Source of the DNA: Corylus avellana
Lineage: Eukaryota; Streptophyta; Magnoliopsida; Fagales; Betulaceae
Length of the DNA stretch: 64,000 nt
Assembly (NCBI RefSeq): GCF_901000735.1
Contig: NC_081543.1
Location: 33,130,771 to 33,194,770 of the forward strand
Reading direction: 5' to 3'
In this document: in pieces, positions 1 through 10,900 of the stretch
How positions within the stretch are numbered: position 1 is the stretch's first letter
How the letters are laid out: each line of letters begins with the position of its first letter
Translations under genes and position numbers: made by a program
The notes under the pieces: generated by a model
Databases searched by the model: none
Told to the model about the DNA's origin: nothing
Seen by the model: the letters and a program-made list of their open reading frames with translations, nothing else

Positions 1-3000
1 TACAATCTGGTTCACACAGTGCTTGATTGTTCTCATGGTTGACATTCATTGCTAGCATCCATGCCCCAATTGTAACATCCTCATTGCTGAACATCCTAAA
101 GCTGCAATTTCGAACAAAAGATATACAAGGTTGAGATTCAAAAATTGGAAAAGGAAAAAAGCATCATTTATACGTGTGCATCAGTGCATCTGTTATCATT
201 TTTCTCCATTACTTATATATATATGGAGTGTATTCTACGTCTAATGGGAGCCATCTAGATGTGAGGCCTAAACCTCCAGTCATTTGGATAACTGATACTG
301 CAGGTGAACGCATGAGAATATAACTTCCAGTGCTTTGGGCTTTCTTTTGTTTGGGGAGGAGAGCGAGGGCAGATTGCACTGACTACCATTCTTTCAATAC
401 ACAGGAAGTATTCAAGTGAAATGCTTGTTTAGAAGGAGAAAAAATAACAAGAAAATTATTAAAACTAATCACCAAAGGAGCTAGAAATGCAGCCATCCAG
501 GTAAATAGAGAATAAAAAAAGGACTTAAAGCTCTTCCAACGTCCTCTCTTGATCCTCGCAATTTTCTACTGCACCATCCCAAATAGACTTGGCCTTATAT
601 AATGCCCCCCCAGCAGAAGACCAAAATACTTCAAAGACAAAGAGGAAACCCCACAATCCAAAATGCCCACCAGCCCATCTACATTATCCACAGTACCCAT
701 AGGAACTAATTCTGACTTAGCCAGGTTAACCTCCAAGCCAGAGAGCTTCAAAACATAAGAATAAAGCACAGAGATACCGAAGATGATCAAGATTGGCCCC
801 ACAAAAAATCAAGGTATTGTCCACAAACAACAGGTGTGATATACTAACCCCACCAAAGTGCCTAGACTTCACAAAGAAGCTTGAGAGAATACCCCTATCA
901 ACAATTCCAATAAGCATTTTACTAAAAGCCTCCATAACAATGACAACCAGAAAAGAAGAAAAAGGATCTCCTTGCCTCAACCCATGAGAGCTATTGAAGA
1001 AACCAAACAAATTGTCATTCACCAAAACGAAGAAGCGCACCAAAGAGATGCAATGCACTATTTACAAGCATCAATTCTCCTTGAATCTGCACCTTCTCCA
1101 CAAATACAGTAAGAACTCCCAATTGACATGATCATTTGCCTTCTTAATATCCAGCTTCCAAAGCACCCTTGGTTCACCAGATCTAATCCTACCATCCAGA
1201 CATGCATTTGTGATAAGCATTGAATCAAGAACTTGCCTACCTTAAACAAAGGCATTATAGGACTTCAAAATAATCTTCTCCACTACCCCTCTCAACCTAT
1301 TGGCAAGGACTTTGGCAATGATCTTGACTAGAACGTAACATCTCAGATGTACCAAAATAATCTTAAAAACACTAAGGAATGAGAACGGAGAAGAGTGGGA
1401 AGTTTCAATCAATATGTTGAGAAAAGTTTTTAGATTACTATTATTTCTCTAACTAATAAAACAACGATATTCTGGAGAACTTGTGGGACTGGAAAAGGCC
1501 AATCATCAGTCCCAATTCTCTTTATATGGTTGTATAAACGCCAACTTTAAATTCCTTAAAAATAAAGATAAAAAACTTCAAGGCCTATCAAACATTAATC
1601 AATACATCTAGTGTTTCATCTCATGATGAACATCGGTTACCCTATTATTTTTTATAGATGCAACTAAAACAAAATCAGAGATGCATGAGCGGCTTGAATT
1701 TTAGTAGGGAGGCCCCAGCAATGGAAAAAACTTGCCTGTTGTTCCTAAGAGCAATCAAGCTTGCAACAACGTCGGCAGAAAGAGCATATATCGGGCCATA
1801 AGCATGAAAAAAGTACTCCCTTCCAAGCAAATAGGATAGTGGCTCGTACCTGCATTAATTTCACTGAATTGATCACATCCTTATTATTAAAAAAAAAAAA
1901 AAAAAAGGTACTAACTTTGCTGCTAATAACTAATCAACTTAAGTGAGTGAAATATCATAATCAGGTCAACTAGGTCAAATCATGAGCAAATAGAAAATCA
2001 TTATATATATATATGCAGTGAGTCTGAAATAGATAGCAAGGAATAGATATAAGACATGTATCATTGAGATTTTTCCACAATTGAGCAGCAATACATTAGT
2101 AGCAAGAAAGGGGGATTAACAATCACCCAGATATGAAGTCAAAATACAGATAAATGAAAACCAAAGAAATCAATGATGTCAAATGAAGAAAAAAGGACTA
2201 ACCATTTGAGTTTAGGGTCAGTGAAAACAGGGCCTTTTTTCATGCACCCGATGTAAGTCTGAGAATGAGAGCGGTCTTTTGCCAAGAGCAGTGAGAGGCG
2301 ATCTGACAATTAATGGGAATTGATTAATTGAATGCCAAGAAAATATCAGAAAGAAAGCATAGAATTATATTGAAAAACAGCCTTATCAATATAGTCACCT
2401 GGCCTTAAATATATGTCGTCGTCTGCTTTAACATAAAAATCGGAATCAAAAAGTGCATATGCAGCTTTAAAGAAAGCTATCCTGCAAGAAAAAAAGAGTA
2501 GAGATTGATTTCATGGTAACAAACTAAAAGCATGGAAGACACCCATTATATTACAGTTTGCACTAACGTTTTGTATGGGAGCTTACTATACTCCTCTTCA
2601 ATATCCAATAGCAAGAAATCATCATATTCTGCCACCTCCTTCTTGAGTTCAGACATCTTCGATTTATCATTGGTTTTACCAATGACAAACCTGAAAGCCA
2701 AACCAGTTGCTTCTTCCAAGCTGCAAGCCATATTCCAATCCGTAAAGTTATTAGAATAGAAGGACTAATGTTATTTAATGTCCAAAATAGATGACAAGTA
2801 TCAGCTAACTACAATATTAATATACTTTAAAAAGAATTACCGTTATATTACTGTTGAAATCATAGCCTACATCAATTCCTTTTTTCTTACAAAAATTTCT
2901 CCATCTAATGCTTACCACCTGCAAGTTGAAGGTCGCACGTTCGATCCACACTCTCTGAATTATTTCCATAATTTCGTTTTAAAAAATTTTAATACTTTGC

Positions 3001-3664
3001 CAAATACTTATGACCCACCAGAATACTTCAGAGATCAACTCCCCCTTTACTTTCTATACAGATCCTAACTTGTTTGACTACTTCAAGCGCCCAAATTGTT
3101 CATCTCTCACCTCCAGAGAATTGTTTCTCATTCTTCAAAATTTGAACTGGAATTGTAAATCACTAGACTACTAGCTCGAACCATAGCATTTTCATACATG
3201 CGTATGTATATACATACATGCAAAGCCACCTACGAACATTTAAAGCTAAGATTGGTATCAGTTAATGCAGGAAAAGCAGAATGGTACCGTTGAAGGCCTT
3301 GGCGATCGGACGGCATCCAAGTCTGGCGCAGGGAGCGCCGGCGACCCACGGATCCGAACCCTGTCTGAATACCCACAAACCCCATGACCTTGTGCCGCTT
3401 CGGATCCCCATCAATCCCGTTCGCATTCGCATTCGCATTCGCATTCCCATCCCCTGCGCCTCGCTCCCACACCACTCGGACCGTTCTCGGCTCGGCGTTC
3501 GAGCATCTTTTGGGCGACATGCCCGGGCTGAGGATTGCCACGAGTCCGAATATGAACCCCGAGAACCCGATCAGTAGGCAGCTGGCGAGGATCAGGACCG
3601 TCGATCTGCGCGGGGACGGCGATGCGCGGTGCTGCGCGTGGAAGAACTTGGGCGAGGAAGGCAT
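1..3664 (-). CDS. Beta-1,3-galactosyltransferase (GT31, B3GALT12-14 type), 3' end off window
   Basis: Type II Golgi glycosyltransferase expected to add beta-1,3-galactose to glycans; the exact acceptor of this subgroup is not known to me. Exons on the minus strand: 3664-3288, 2720-2568, 2481-2399, 2302-2203, 1849-1736 and 101 running off the window edge. Every join keeps frame. Residues 21-45 form one transmembrane anchor after a short basic N-terminus. A stem region follows, then the family start around [20 protein letters not shown]. The metal-binding DXD-type motif is DDD at residues 197-199 (context [12 protein letters not shown]). Later conserved pieces are [15 protein letters not shown] and [15 protein letters not shown]. 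There is no galectin domain before the catalytic part, which fits the short subgroup. The start is the first ATG in frame with the anchor. The intron after exon 5 has a GC donor (AG|GCAAGT) and carries a LINE remnant. The stop codon is not in the window. Confidence 0.9.
395..1345 (-). mobile_element. Decayed L1-type LINE fragment in the last visible galactosyltransferase intron
   Basis: Broken reverse-transcriptase frames on the minus strand: [40 protein letters not shown] and [16 protein letters not shown]. These match the palm and YADD region of plant L1 elements; the catalytic FADD/YADD is changed to FVDN. The low-coordinate part resembles the 3' ends of the other LINE copies in this window (about 14.34 and 14.57 kb), so the middle between RT and 3' end is deleted. 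No terminal duplication was found. It is a dead copy with several frameshifts. Confidence 0.8.
3418..3450 (-). repeat. Coding hexanucleotide repeat (Asn-Ala)n
   Basis: About five copies of GCATTC on the plus strand (GAATGC on the coding strand) encode the Asn-Ala run at residues 74-82 of the galactosyltransferase stem. The unit is in frame, so copy-number change would alter stem length without breaking the gene. Confidence 0.85.
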
Positions 3665-3692
3665 GGTGGCGAAAGAGAATAAGAAAAAGAAA

Positions 3693-3720
3693 AACCCTAG
3701 ACTAGAAGAGGTCTAGGGTT
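3693..3720. promoter_or_regulatory. Telo-box inverted repeat just upstream of the galactosyltransferase ATG
   Basis: AACCCTAGAC (3693-3702) and GTCTAGGGTT (3711-3720) form a perfect 10-bp inverted repeat with an 8-bp spacer, 29 bp upstream of the start codon. Each arm carries the AAACCCTA-like telo-box core common in plant promoters and leaders. Function in this gene is inferred. Confidence 0.5.
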
Positions 3721-4162
3721 CGTGGGATTGTACGGAATAACTGGTTGTGAGGTCTGCTTTCATGGCAGGGAAAATGAGAGAGAGACTCAGGTGAGTCAGT
3801 CTCAGAAGAGTTTTCTCGGAGAAGGAGAAGCTTCGTGGTTCTGTTAACGGCAGTTGGTAATACGGGTTCGGATCCGGATCGTTGGGCCAGGATTGGACCC
3901 GAGTTCATACTGAAAACATTTGAAAATCCTTTTTCTCTTTTTTCTTTGTTTCCTTTTATTTGAAGATTCGTGTTTAGTAAATGACAATGATTTTGCACCA
4001 AACTCCGAAACCTCCCAATAATATTCATCCATTATATTTACGCAAATCATAACTCAGAAGATTCTTCACCAGAGCTTGCGACTGTTTACCATATTGATGC
4101 AAATTCCACACTGCAATAATTTTATTTTATTTTATTTTTTCCTAAAACCATAGAAATAGACT

Positions 4163-4213
4163 GCTGGGTCTGGGCCTAGTCGTTTTAGAAAGGGACGCTA
4201 GCCCAGACCCAGC
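4163..4213. repeat. Strong G/C-rich hairpin in the spacer between galactosyltransferase and IDM1-like genes
   Basis: Arms GCTGGGTCTGGGCCTAG (4163-4179) and CTAGCCCAGACCCAGC (4198-4213) pair with a single extra base and an 18-base loop. The surrounding 3721-4997 spacer is AT-rich and otherwise holds only the galactosyltransferase upstream region and the IDM1-like 3' flank; no other gene is visible there. Confidence 0.7.
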
Positions 4214-4997
4214 TGAATCTTCACAGGACGGTAGCCATGCCGCACTATATCCCTTCCTTCTTCTCACAGCGGTAAAAATAATTCTAAAAATATGACTTTT
4301 GTTCTCCTATTATTTTAACTTTTTTTTAAAAGTAAATATAACTTTTAAAATAATCATTAGATTTTGAATAAATTACTATTGACGTTTGATTCAATGGTAA
4401 TTATAAAAGTTATGTCGCTTTTGGAAGGACAAAAGTGAAACAATAGTCATCCTTTTAACATTACTCCAATGGTAAAAGAGAGTTGTCACACTAACAGGAT
4501 TCAAGATATTACCGCATTTAATGCATTTGCCATTTCTTCGATAAGACGGATAAAGCATTAAATGTTTCCCTTACCTCCCCTGTTGTCACTGTCGAGAAGT
4601 CTGGTAGGCATTATCCGAGGACAAAAACCCGGAGAAAGGAGATTCCTCTGTTTGAGTCGGTAAGCAACTCTCGAGTACCTGCGAACAAGCTTTTTATTAT
4701 TTATAGGACACCTCATGACAGGTAAGTACATGGGTGTTTTAACTACTTGCTTAAGGATATTAACTACTCACTTTTTTACTTTTTCTTAATGTGAAACACA
4801 ATACTAACACATACACATACAAGCCCCATTTTGCTCCCTCCCACTCCACTGACCTTATTCTTGTCCTATCTTGGGTGTTTTAAATCTTTCGTTTTTGTTA
4901 CTTCTCCAGATTTGCAGGCGGCTTTTATAAGGCCATGCTATCCACTTAAACGTTTGTTTTCTGGTCATCAGGCAATTTTTCTACACATAATAAATTT

Positions 4998-7900
4998 CTA
5001 CTTTTCATTCAACTCGCAGGCTTTCTGGGGCTGTTCGTCCAAAGAAAGTTGTCTTTCATCATACAAACCATAGAATTCATTACCAGCAACAACTATTTTA
5101 GGCTGGCTATCCCCTAATGTTGGAACCGACTCCACACAGGACAGTTCTGAAAATTGGTCCTGCAGAGTATTTACTTGGCTTTCACCTACTTCCATTTCCT
5201 TGCCTTCTGTATGCTTGATATCCAATTGAGCATCAACTTCATTTGTGCAACAGTTTCCATTAGATTGAATGATTTCCGTTTTAGCTCCATCTTCAGATTC
5301 CTGCAAATTTGCATCCACAAGTCTGGTTTCCATTTCTGCACCACCTTTTAATAACTCCTGCAGATCGTTGCCTTCCGCACGTCCAATCTCCGTTTCCGTA
5401 ACGACTTGGTTAGCAAAAAAGTATCCATCTTGCTGTACAGACTCGATCTTGAGCTCTCCTCCGGAATGGAAAGTAGATTCTTCTCCTCCAATTGAGGATG
5501 CATCTACTTGTCCCATATCACCATCAATGGCTGCCAGTTCACTTTCAGTTTCAAATTCTTGCAAATTCTTGCCTTCAACAGGTTCAATTATCGATTTAGC
5601 ACCGACTTTCTTGCTGCAGGAGTTTCCACCAGATTTCTGCAGGGACTCTTCCATTTTAGTTGATTCATCTGCTCTTGAGGGTGATTTATCACCTGGTTCT
5701 TTATCATCCAAGAATTGAATTAAGCTGTGAGAAAATTTAAAAGCCAGCATGAAAATGGAGTCATATAAAGGGACGAGACAACACTCACCAGAATGTCTAT
5801 CTGCCTTTTGAATTTCATACAAGGGTTTTTTGAGCAAAACTGTTCCAGGAAAAACCATCAAGTTGATCTTATTCAGATTTTTCTTTTCGTTGTCTTCCAA
5901 AGGTTTGAAGCCAAAACCCTCTGTCCATGTCTCCACTAAATTTGGAATGGCAGCTATCACAAGCTTTTCCACCTTGAAAGATATTAGCATCTGGAGCCAC
6001 CAAGCCATGGAGAAAGAATATGACAAACAATGAAGCAATTAGAAAATCTTGATATGAAGAAATTTGTGGGAAAAACGAATTGTAAATTGATGCTCCGATC
6101 TATGTGCTATACATGGGTTTAGTACTGAAAATTCTCAACTTGTGTAGAAAAATTTCCCCCAAATTGGTTGGAGGTATTTCTTCCAATCCAGTTCATAAAA
6201 TTACCATGTATCCCTTGGCCCTTGAGAAGGGCATGCTTTTAAAATTGGATTTCTTCCAACTCTATTAATGCTATATAATAAGTATGAACTTCTTATATGC
6301 TCAAGGGACACAAGGCAATATTATAGTCTAGTATGGGGAAAACTCTGTCCAAATAAAAATGTATGAAAAAAGGACCCATACTTCAAATAAATACTAGAAT
6401 CATTCTATCCAAACAAAAGATAAATAAACCCCATCCTAAGCAATTCTTGGCAATAGGTAAAATCCAATTACTACAAAAACTGACCGAATTTGCAGAGTTG
6501 ACTGCAAACTTTTACCTCTTCAATAGCAATCATAAGGCATCGACACATTCCCTGGCGGCGGTATTGACTGCAAGTAGCAATAAGAGGCATCTCTGCAACT
6601 GTAGTGCCATGCACCCTGTAAACAGATAAAAGTTCCAGAAAAAGAAATTACATGGGGAACACTTTAAAAGTAAACCGGAAGAAAATGGACTCTCCGAAAA
6701 GCTAAAATCTCAAAAGTTGAAAAATCACAATAAAGACTAGCTAATTAAAGAAATAAAGGAAAGCTGAAAGAATATGGGGGAAGAATTCAAGCATTTCATC
6801 TATCTATACGTCATGCCAAACTGAGAAAATCTAAAATATCATTTTATCAGGAAAAGAACTAATTCAAAAAGTTCTTTNNNNNNNNNNNNNNNNNNNNNNN
6901 NNNNNNNNNNNNNNNNNNNNNNNNNNNNNNNNNNNNNNNNNNNNNNNNNNNNNNNNNNNNNNNNNNNNNNNNNNNNNGCAATATTATAGTCTGGTATGAA
7001 GAAACTGTGTCCAAATAAAAATGTATGAAAAAAGGACCCATACTTCAAATAAATACTAGAATCATTCTATCCAAACAAACCCCATCCTAAGCAATTCTTG
7101 GCAATAGGTAAAATCCAATTACTACAAAAACTGGCCGAATTTGCAGAGTTGACAGCAAACTTTTACCTCTTCAATAGCAATCATAAGGCATCGACACATT
7201 CCCTGGCGGCGGTATTGACTGCAAGTAGCAATAAGAGGCATCTCTGCAACTGTAGTGCCATGCACCCTGTAAACAGATAAAGAGTTCCAGAAAAAGAAAT
7301 TACATGGGGAACACTTTAAAAGTAAACTGGAAGCAAACACGGGCTCTCCGAAAAACTAAAATCTCAAAAGTTGAAAAATCACAATAAAGACTAGCTAATT
7401 AAAGAAATAAAGGAAAGCTGAAAGAATATGGGGGAAGAATTCAAGCATTTCATCTATCTATACATCATGCCAAACTGAGAAAATCTAAAATATCATTTTA
7501 TCAGGAAAAGAACTAATTCAAAAAGTTCTTTCAGTGGACACTAGCTGTGAATAGTATATTATTGAGGGAAAAAAAAAAAAGAAAAAAAAGAAGCAAATGA
7601 AATATGTCGGCTGCATTAAAACATTATGAACTACAAATTTCGCATATGTATCTGATATACTAAAATAAAGTAGTAGCTATAAAATGTGTATCCAAATGTT
7701 AGGACTATAAAACTGATACCAGCTAAATTAATCCAATATTAGTAATAGCACACACTATTTACATATTCCTCAGGATCTTCTCTTGACATCAATGTTGGAG
7801 AATATAGAAAGTCATCATGTAGTAAATTTTTAATCCAAATACATACAATACACGGTACCCATAACTATAATAATTAGTGATGCAACCTGCAGAATGAAAT

Positions 7901-10900
7901 TTTAGTAACATCATTAGCGTCCACACCTGATATCATGAATATCAAAGGGACAACTAAGACTAATAACAATTCTTCAACATATTGTTAAGAAAAATGTACT
8001 TACTAGGTCATATATATTCATACTACCTGATGGATGCAATAGAAATCAGCACGTCATCTTTCTCCAAGACCACTGAGTAAAAACCATAAAAATTTAGACG
8101 TGCAAAATCTGACCTGAAGATCATGGAGAAAAACAATGCATCCAATTAAAAAAACATTAATAAATACAAAAGCACATTCTCTAACCCCAGATTTCAATAA
8201 ATCCTGAAACATAGAAGTATTAAATCTTAACTCATAATAGTACCAACACCAGTGTACTAGGACACATAAATATAAATACATCTCATATCAATATCCACAA
8301 CACCATCCATAATTATTAATGTCACTCCTATCTTCAACATGTCATGTCACACATTTATATATGCTTTTTCGTAAGGCAACCTAAGCATTTCTATCCCCTA
8401 TGCCATACAGAAGACATGTGCATCAAACCCCAAGTCTTGGTTACATTCACGATGTTGACAGCCGTGTCTATGTCCAATATTCTACTACAATTGTATATCG
8501 AAGACGATGCCAAGTAATGCTCCCATGTCATATACCAGATACAAAGGGCACTGTTCCCAGTCCAAACAGAAACTGGAAGTCAAACAATTCAAATGATAGC
8601 AGCCTAAGGAAACTGAGACATTGCTTGGCCAGTCTACAAATGAAGAACTCTAGTAAGGGAGACTTTAAGGGGGCGAGTCCTTAAAAAGGGTTGGCTTATT
8701 AAGGTGAACTAAAAAGCTATCATTGATCTTAAAAAAGGAAAAGCTTATCAAAATGATTAGAGGTGACTTTGTATAGAAAAAAGGGTCCTCTATTTCAAAA
8801 AAGAAGACAACAAATAAGCCCACCCAAAAGAAGACAACAAATAAGTTCACCCAAAAGAAGATTGGATTCTACCGAAAAGAGAGACCATGAATCTCAATCC
8901 TAAAATTGGAGGATAAAGCAACATAGTTTACATCAATGAAGATTATTATTTTTTTTTTTTGGGATATATAATCGAAATATCATGAAAATAGAAATGTGCT
9001 ACTCAGGTACACAAAAGTATACAAGAGAAACACCTAGCTAGGAGAAAAAGAATGAGAAAATTATAAAAGCTAAACTCTCAGTGAGCTACAAACGCAACCG
9101 TCCAAGCATAAAGAGTAAAAAAGAAAAAGGACTCAAGCTCTGCCAACATCCTCCCACGGTCCTCAGAACTTGTCATTTCTTTATCTTCAAAGACACTACA
9201 AGAGGCAAAAAGGCACCACCTTCCACACAGTATCACTCTAAGTGTGACCACCAGTCCCACTAGGCACCAACAAGCAAACAAGTTAGCTATCTAGGGTCAT
9301 CCTCAACAAAAAATTAACAATGTAATAACAATTGGGTATTACTCTGAACGGAAGAATTTAACCTTAGCAAGTGCACAAAAAAGTAATAAAATATGAGGTG
9401 AGCGAAACCCCATGAAATATTAGGACTCAAAAGTTTTCACGTCAACAATTTGTTGAGTGTTTACCATGTTATCTCAACACTTCCCACTATGATGATCTTC
9501 ATAAGCTTCACAATATTGAATCCCCACATAAGAAAAAACATAAAGCCAAATCAAAATTGAGTTGGGAAACAACATATAGCTACGACATTAATGACTTGGG
9601 GATATTGATCCGAGACGAAAACCCCTTGTACGTAACAAATTAGAACGTAATTGGCTAGAGTCAGAATTCAAGATGCTAATCAGAATGTAATTAGCCAAAG
9701 AACAAGTTTTTTAGATGCCAACCAGTTGGCATGCTAGTACTACCAGTAAGAGAACAGCCAGATTAGCATCTGTTTTCGTGTTGATTTTTGTTTTTATAGA
9801 GTGAAGGCAACATCTACCAGATAGCAAGGATATCTTTCTTCCTCTTTGTCAAGTTTCTTGGATTTGTTGAGATACATAGCATTTCTAGATAAGGAGGTGT
9901 TTCCCTTCACACACATTTCACACCGACTAACGTGGCATGTTTTAAGTAGCTTTCCTTTTTATTTTTTTTAAATGGCTGACATCATACCACTTAAAACACG
10001 CCACATTAGCCGGTGTGAAATTGGTGTAAAGAGTAGCATTACTCAACTTACAATAATATAGTCATCTCAATTGAAGCAAATTGTAAAATATTCTATTAAA
10101 GGGGTAGTTCAAGACCAACCAGGATTAAGAATGGAATTAATAAACCGAATAGCCGACATCAATAAAATATATAACAAAAATACATCGAATGGAGCATGAC
10201 ATTCATAGAGATTTTGGCAAACATTACAAAATTAGTGTATTATTAAGCAGAGTCCATAAGGATCCAGCAGAAAGAAGAGGAAACTAGGGAAGGGAGCAAC
10301 ATAAGAATAACATGAAGAGCCAAATGATTGAAAATAAGGAGAATTCAAAAGCAACTCACCCCCAATTGTACAAAACTTGGGGTATCATGTCTATGCCTGT
10401 TCTTGGATCCACCATGGACACAAAGCATTCCTCCATGATAGCAATAGCAACAGCTAATTTTGAATTGCATTCTGCCTTCAATGCAAAACGTTGGGCAGAA
10501 TGAACCTTTTGGTCATCATGAATGCATCTAAGAAGCATCCACGAAAAACCATTAGCAACATGATTGGCAAGTCCAACACGAGACTGAAGACCAGAGTAAA
10601 CCTGCACATACCAAGTTCTTTGTTAGGATACTAATTAAATGATTAAATTTATATTTTTCTATCAGTTTAAATTTTTGAAACTAATGATTTAACATGGTAT
10701 CAGAATCAAAGGTCCTAAATTCAAACTTTGACACCACAATTTACCTCTCATTTTCAATTAAATATTTCACATGTTGGGTCTCACTTATTAAGGGAGAGTT
10801 TAAGTCCAGACGTGAGGGAAATGTTAGAATTATTAGAATAGTCCACCTCTCATTTTCAATCAAATATTTCACGTATTGAACTTCATTTAATGAGGGATAA

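Noticed and set aside
3281..3716. Open frames opposite the first galactosyltransferase exon
   Set aside because: They come from G/C-rich codon composition and the hexamer repeat; the minus-strand frame has the anchor and family motifs.
4230..4460. Possible foldback around GACTTTTGTTCTCCTATTATTT and GACAAAAGTGAAACAATAG
   Set aside because: Pairing is short and patchy; ends could not be defined.
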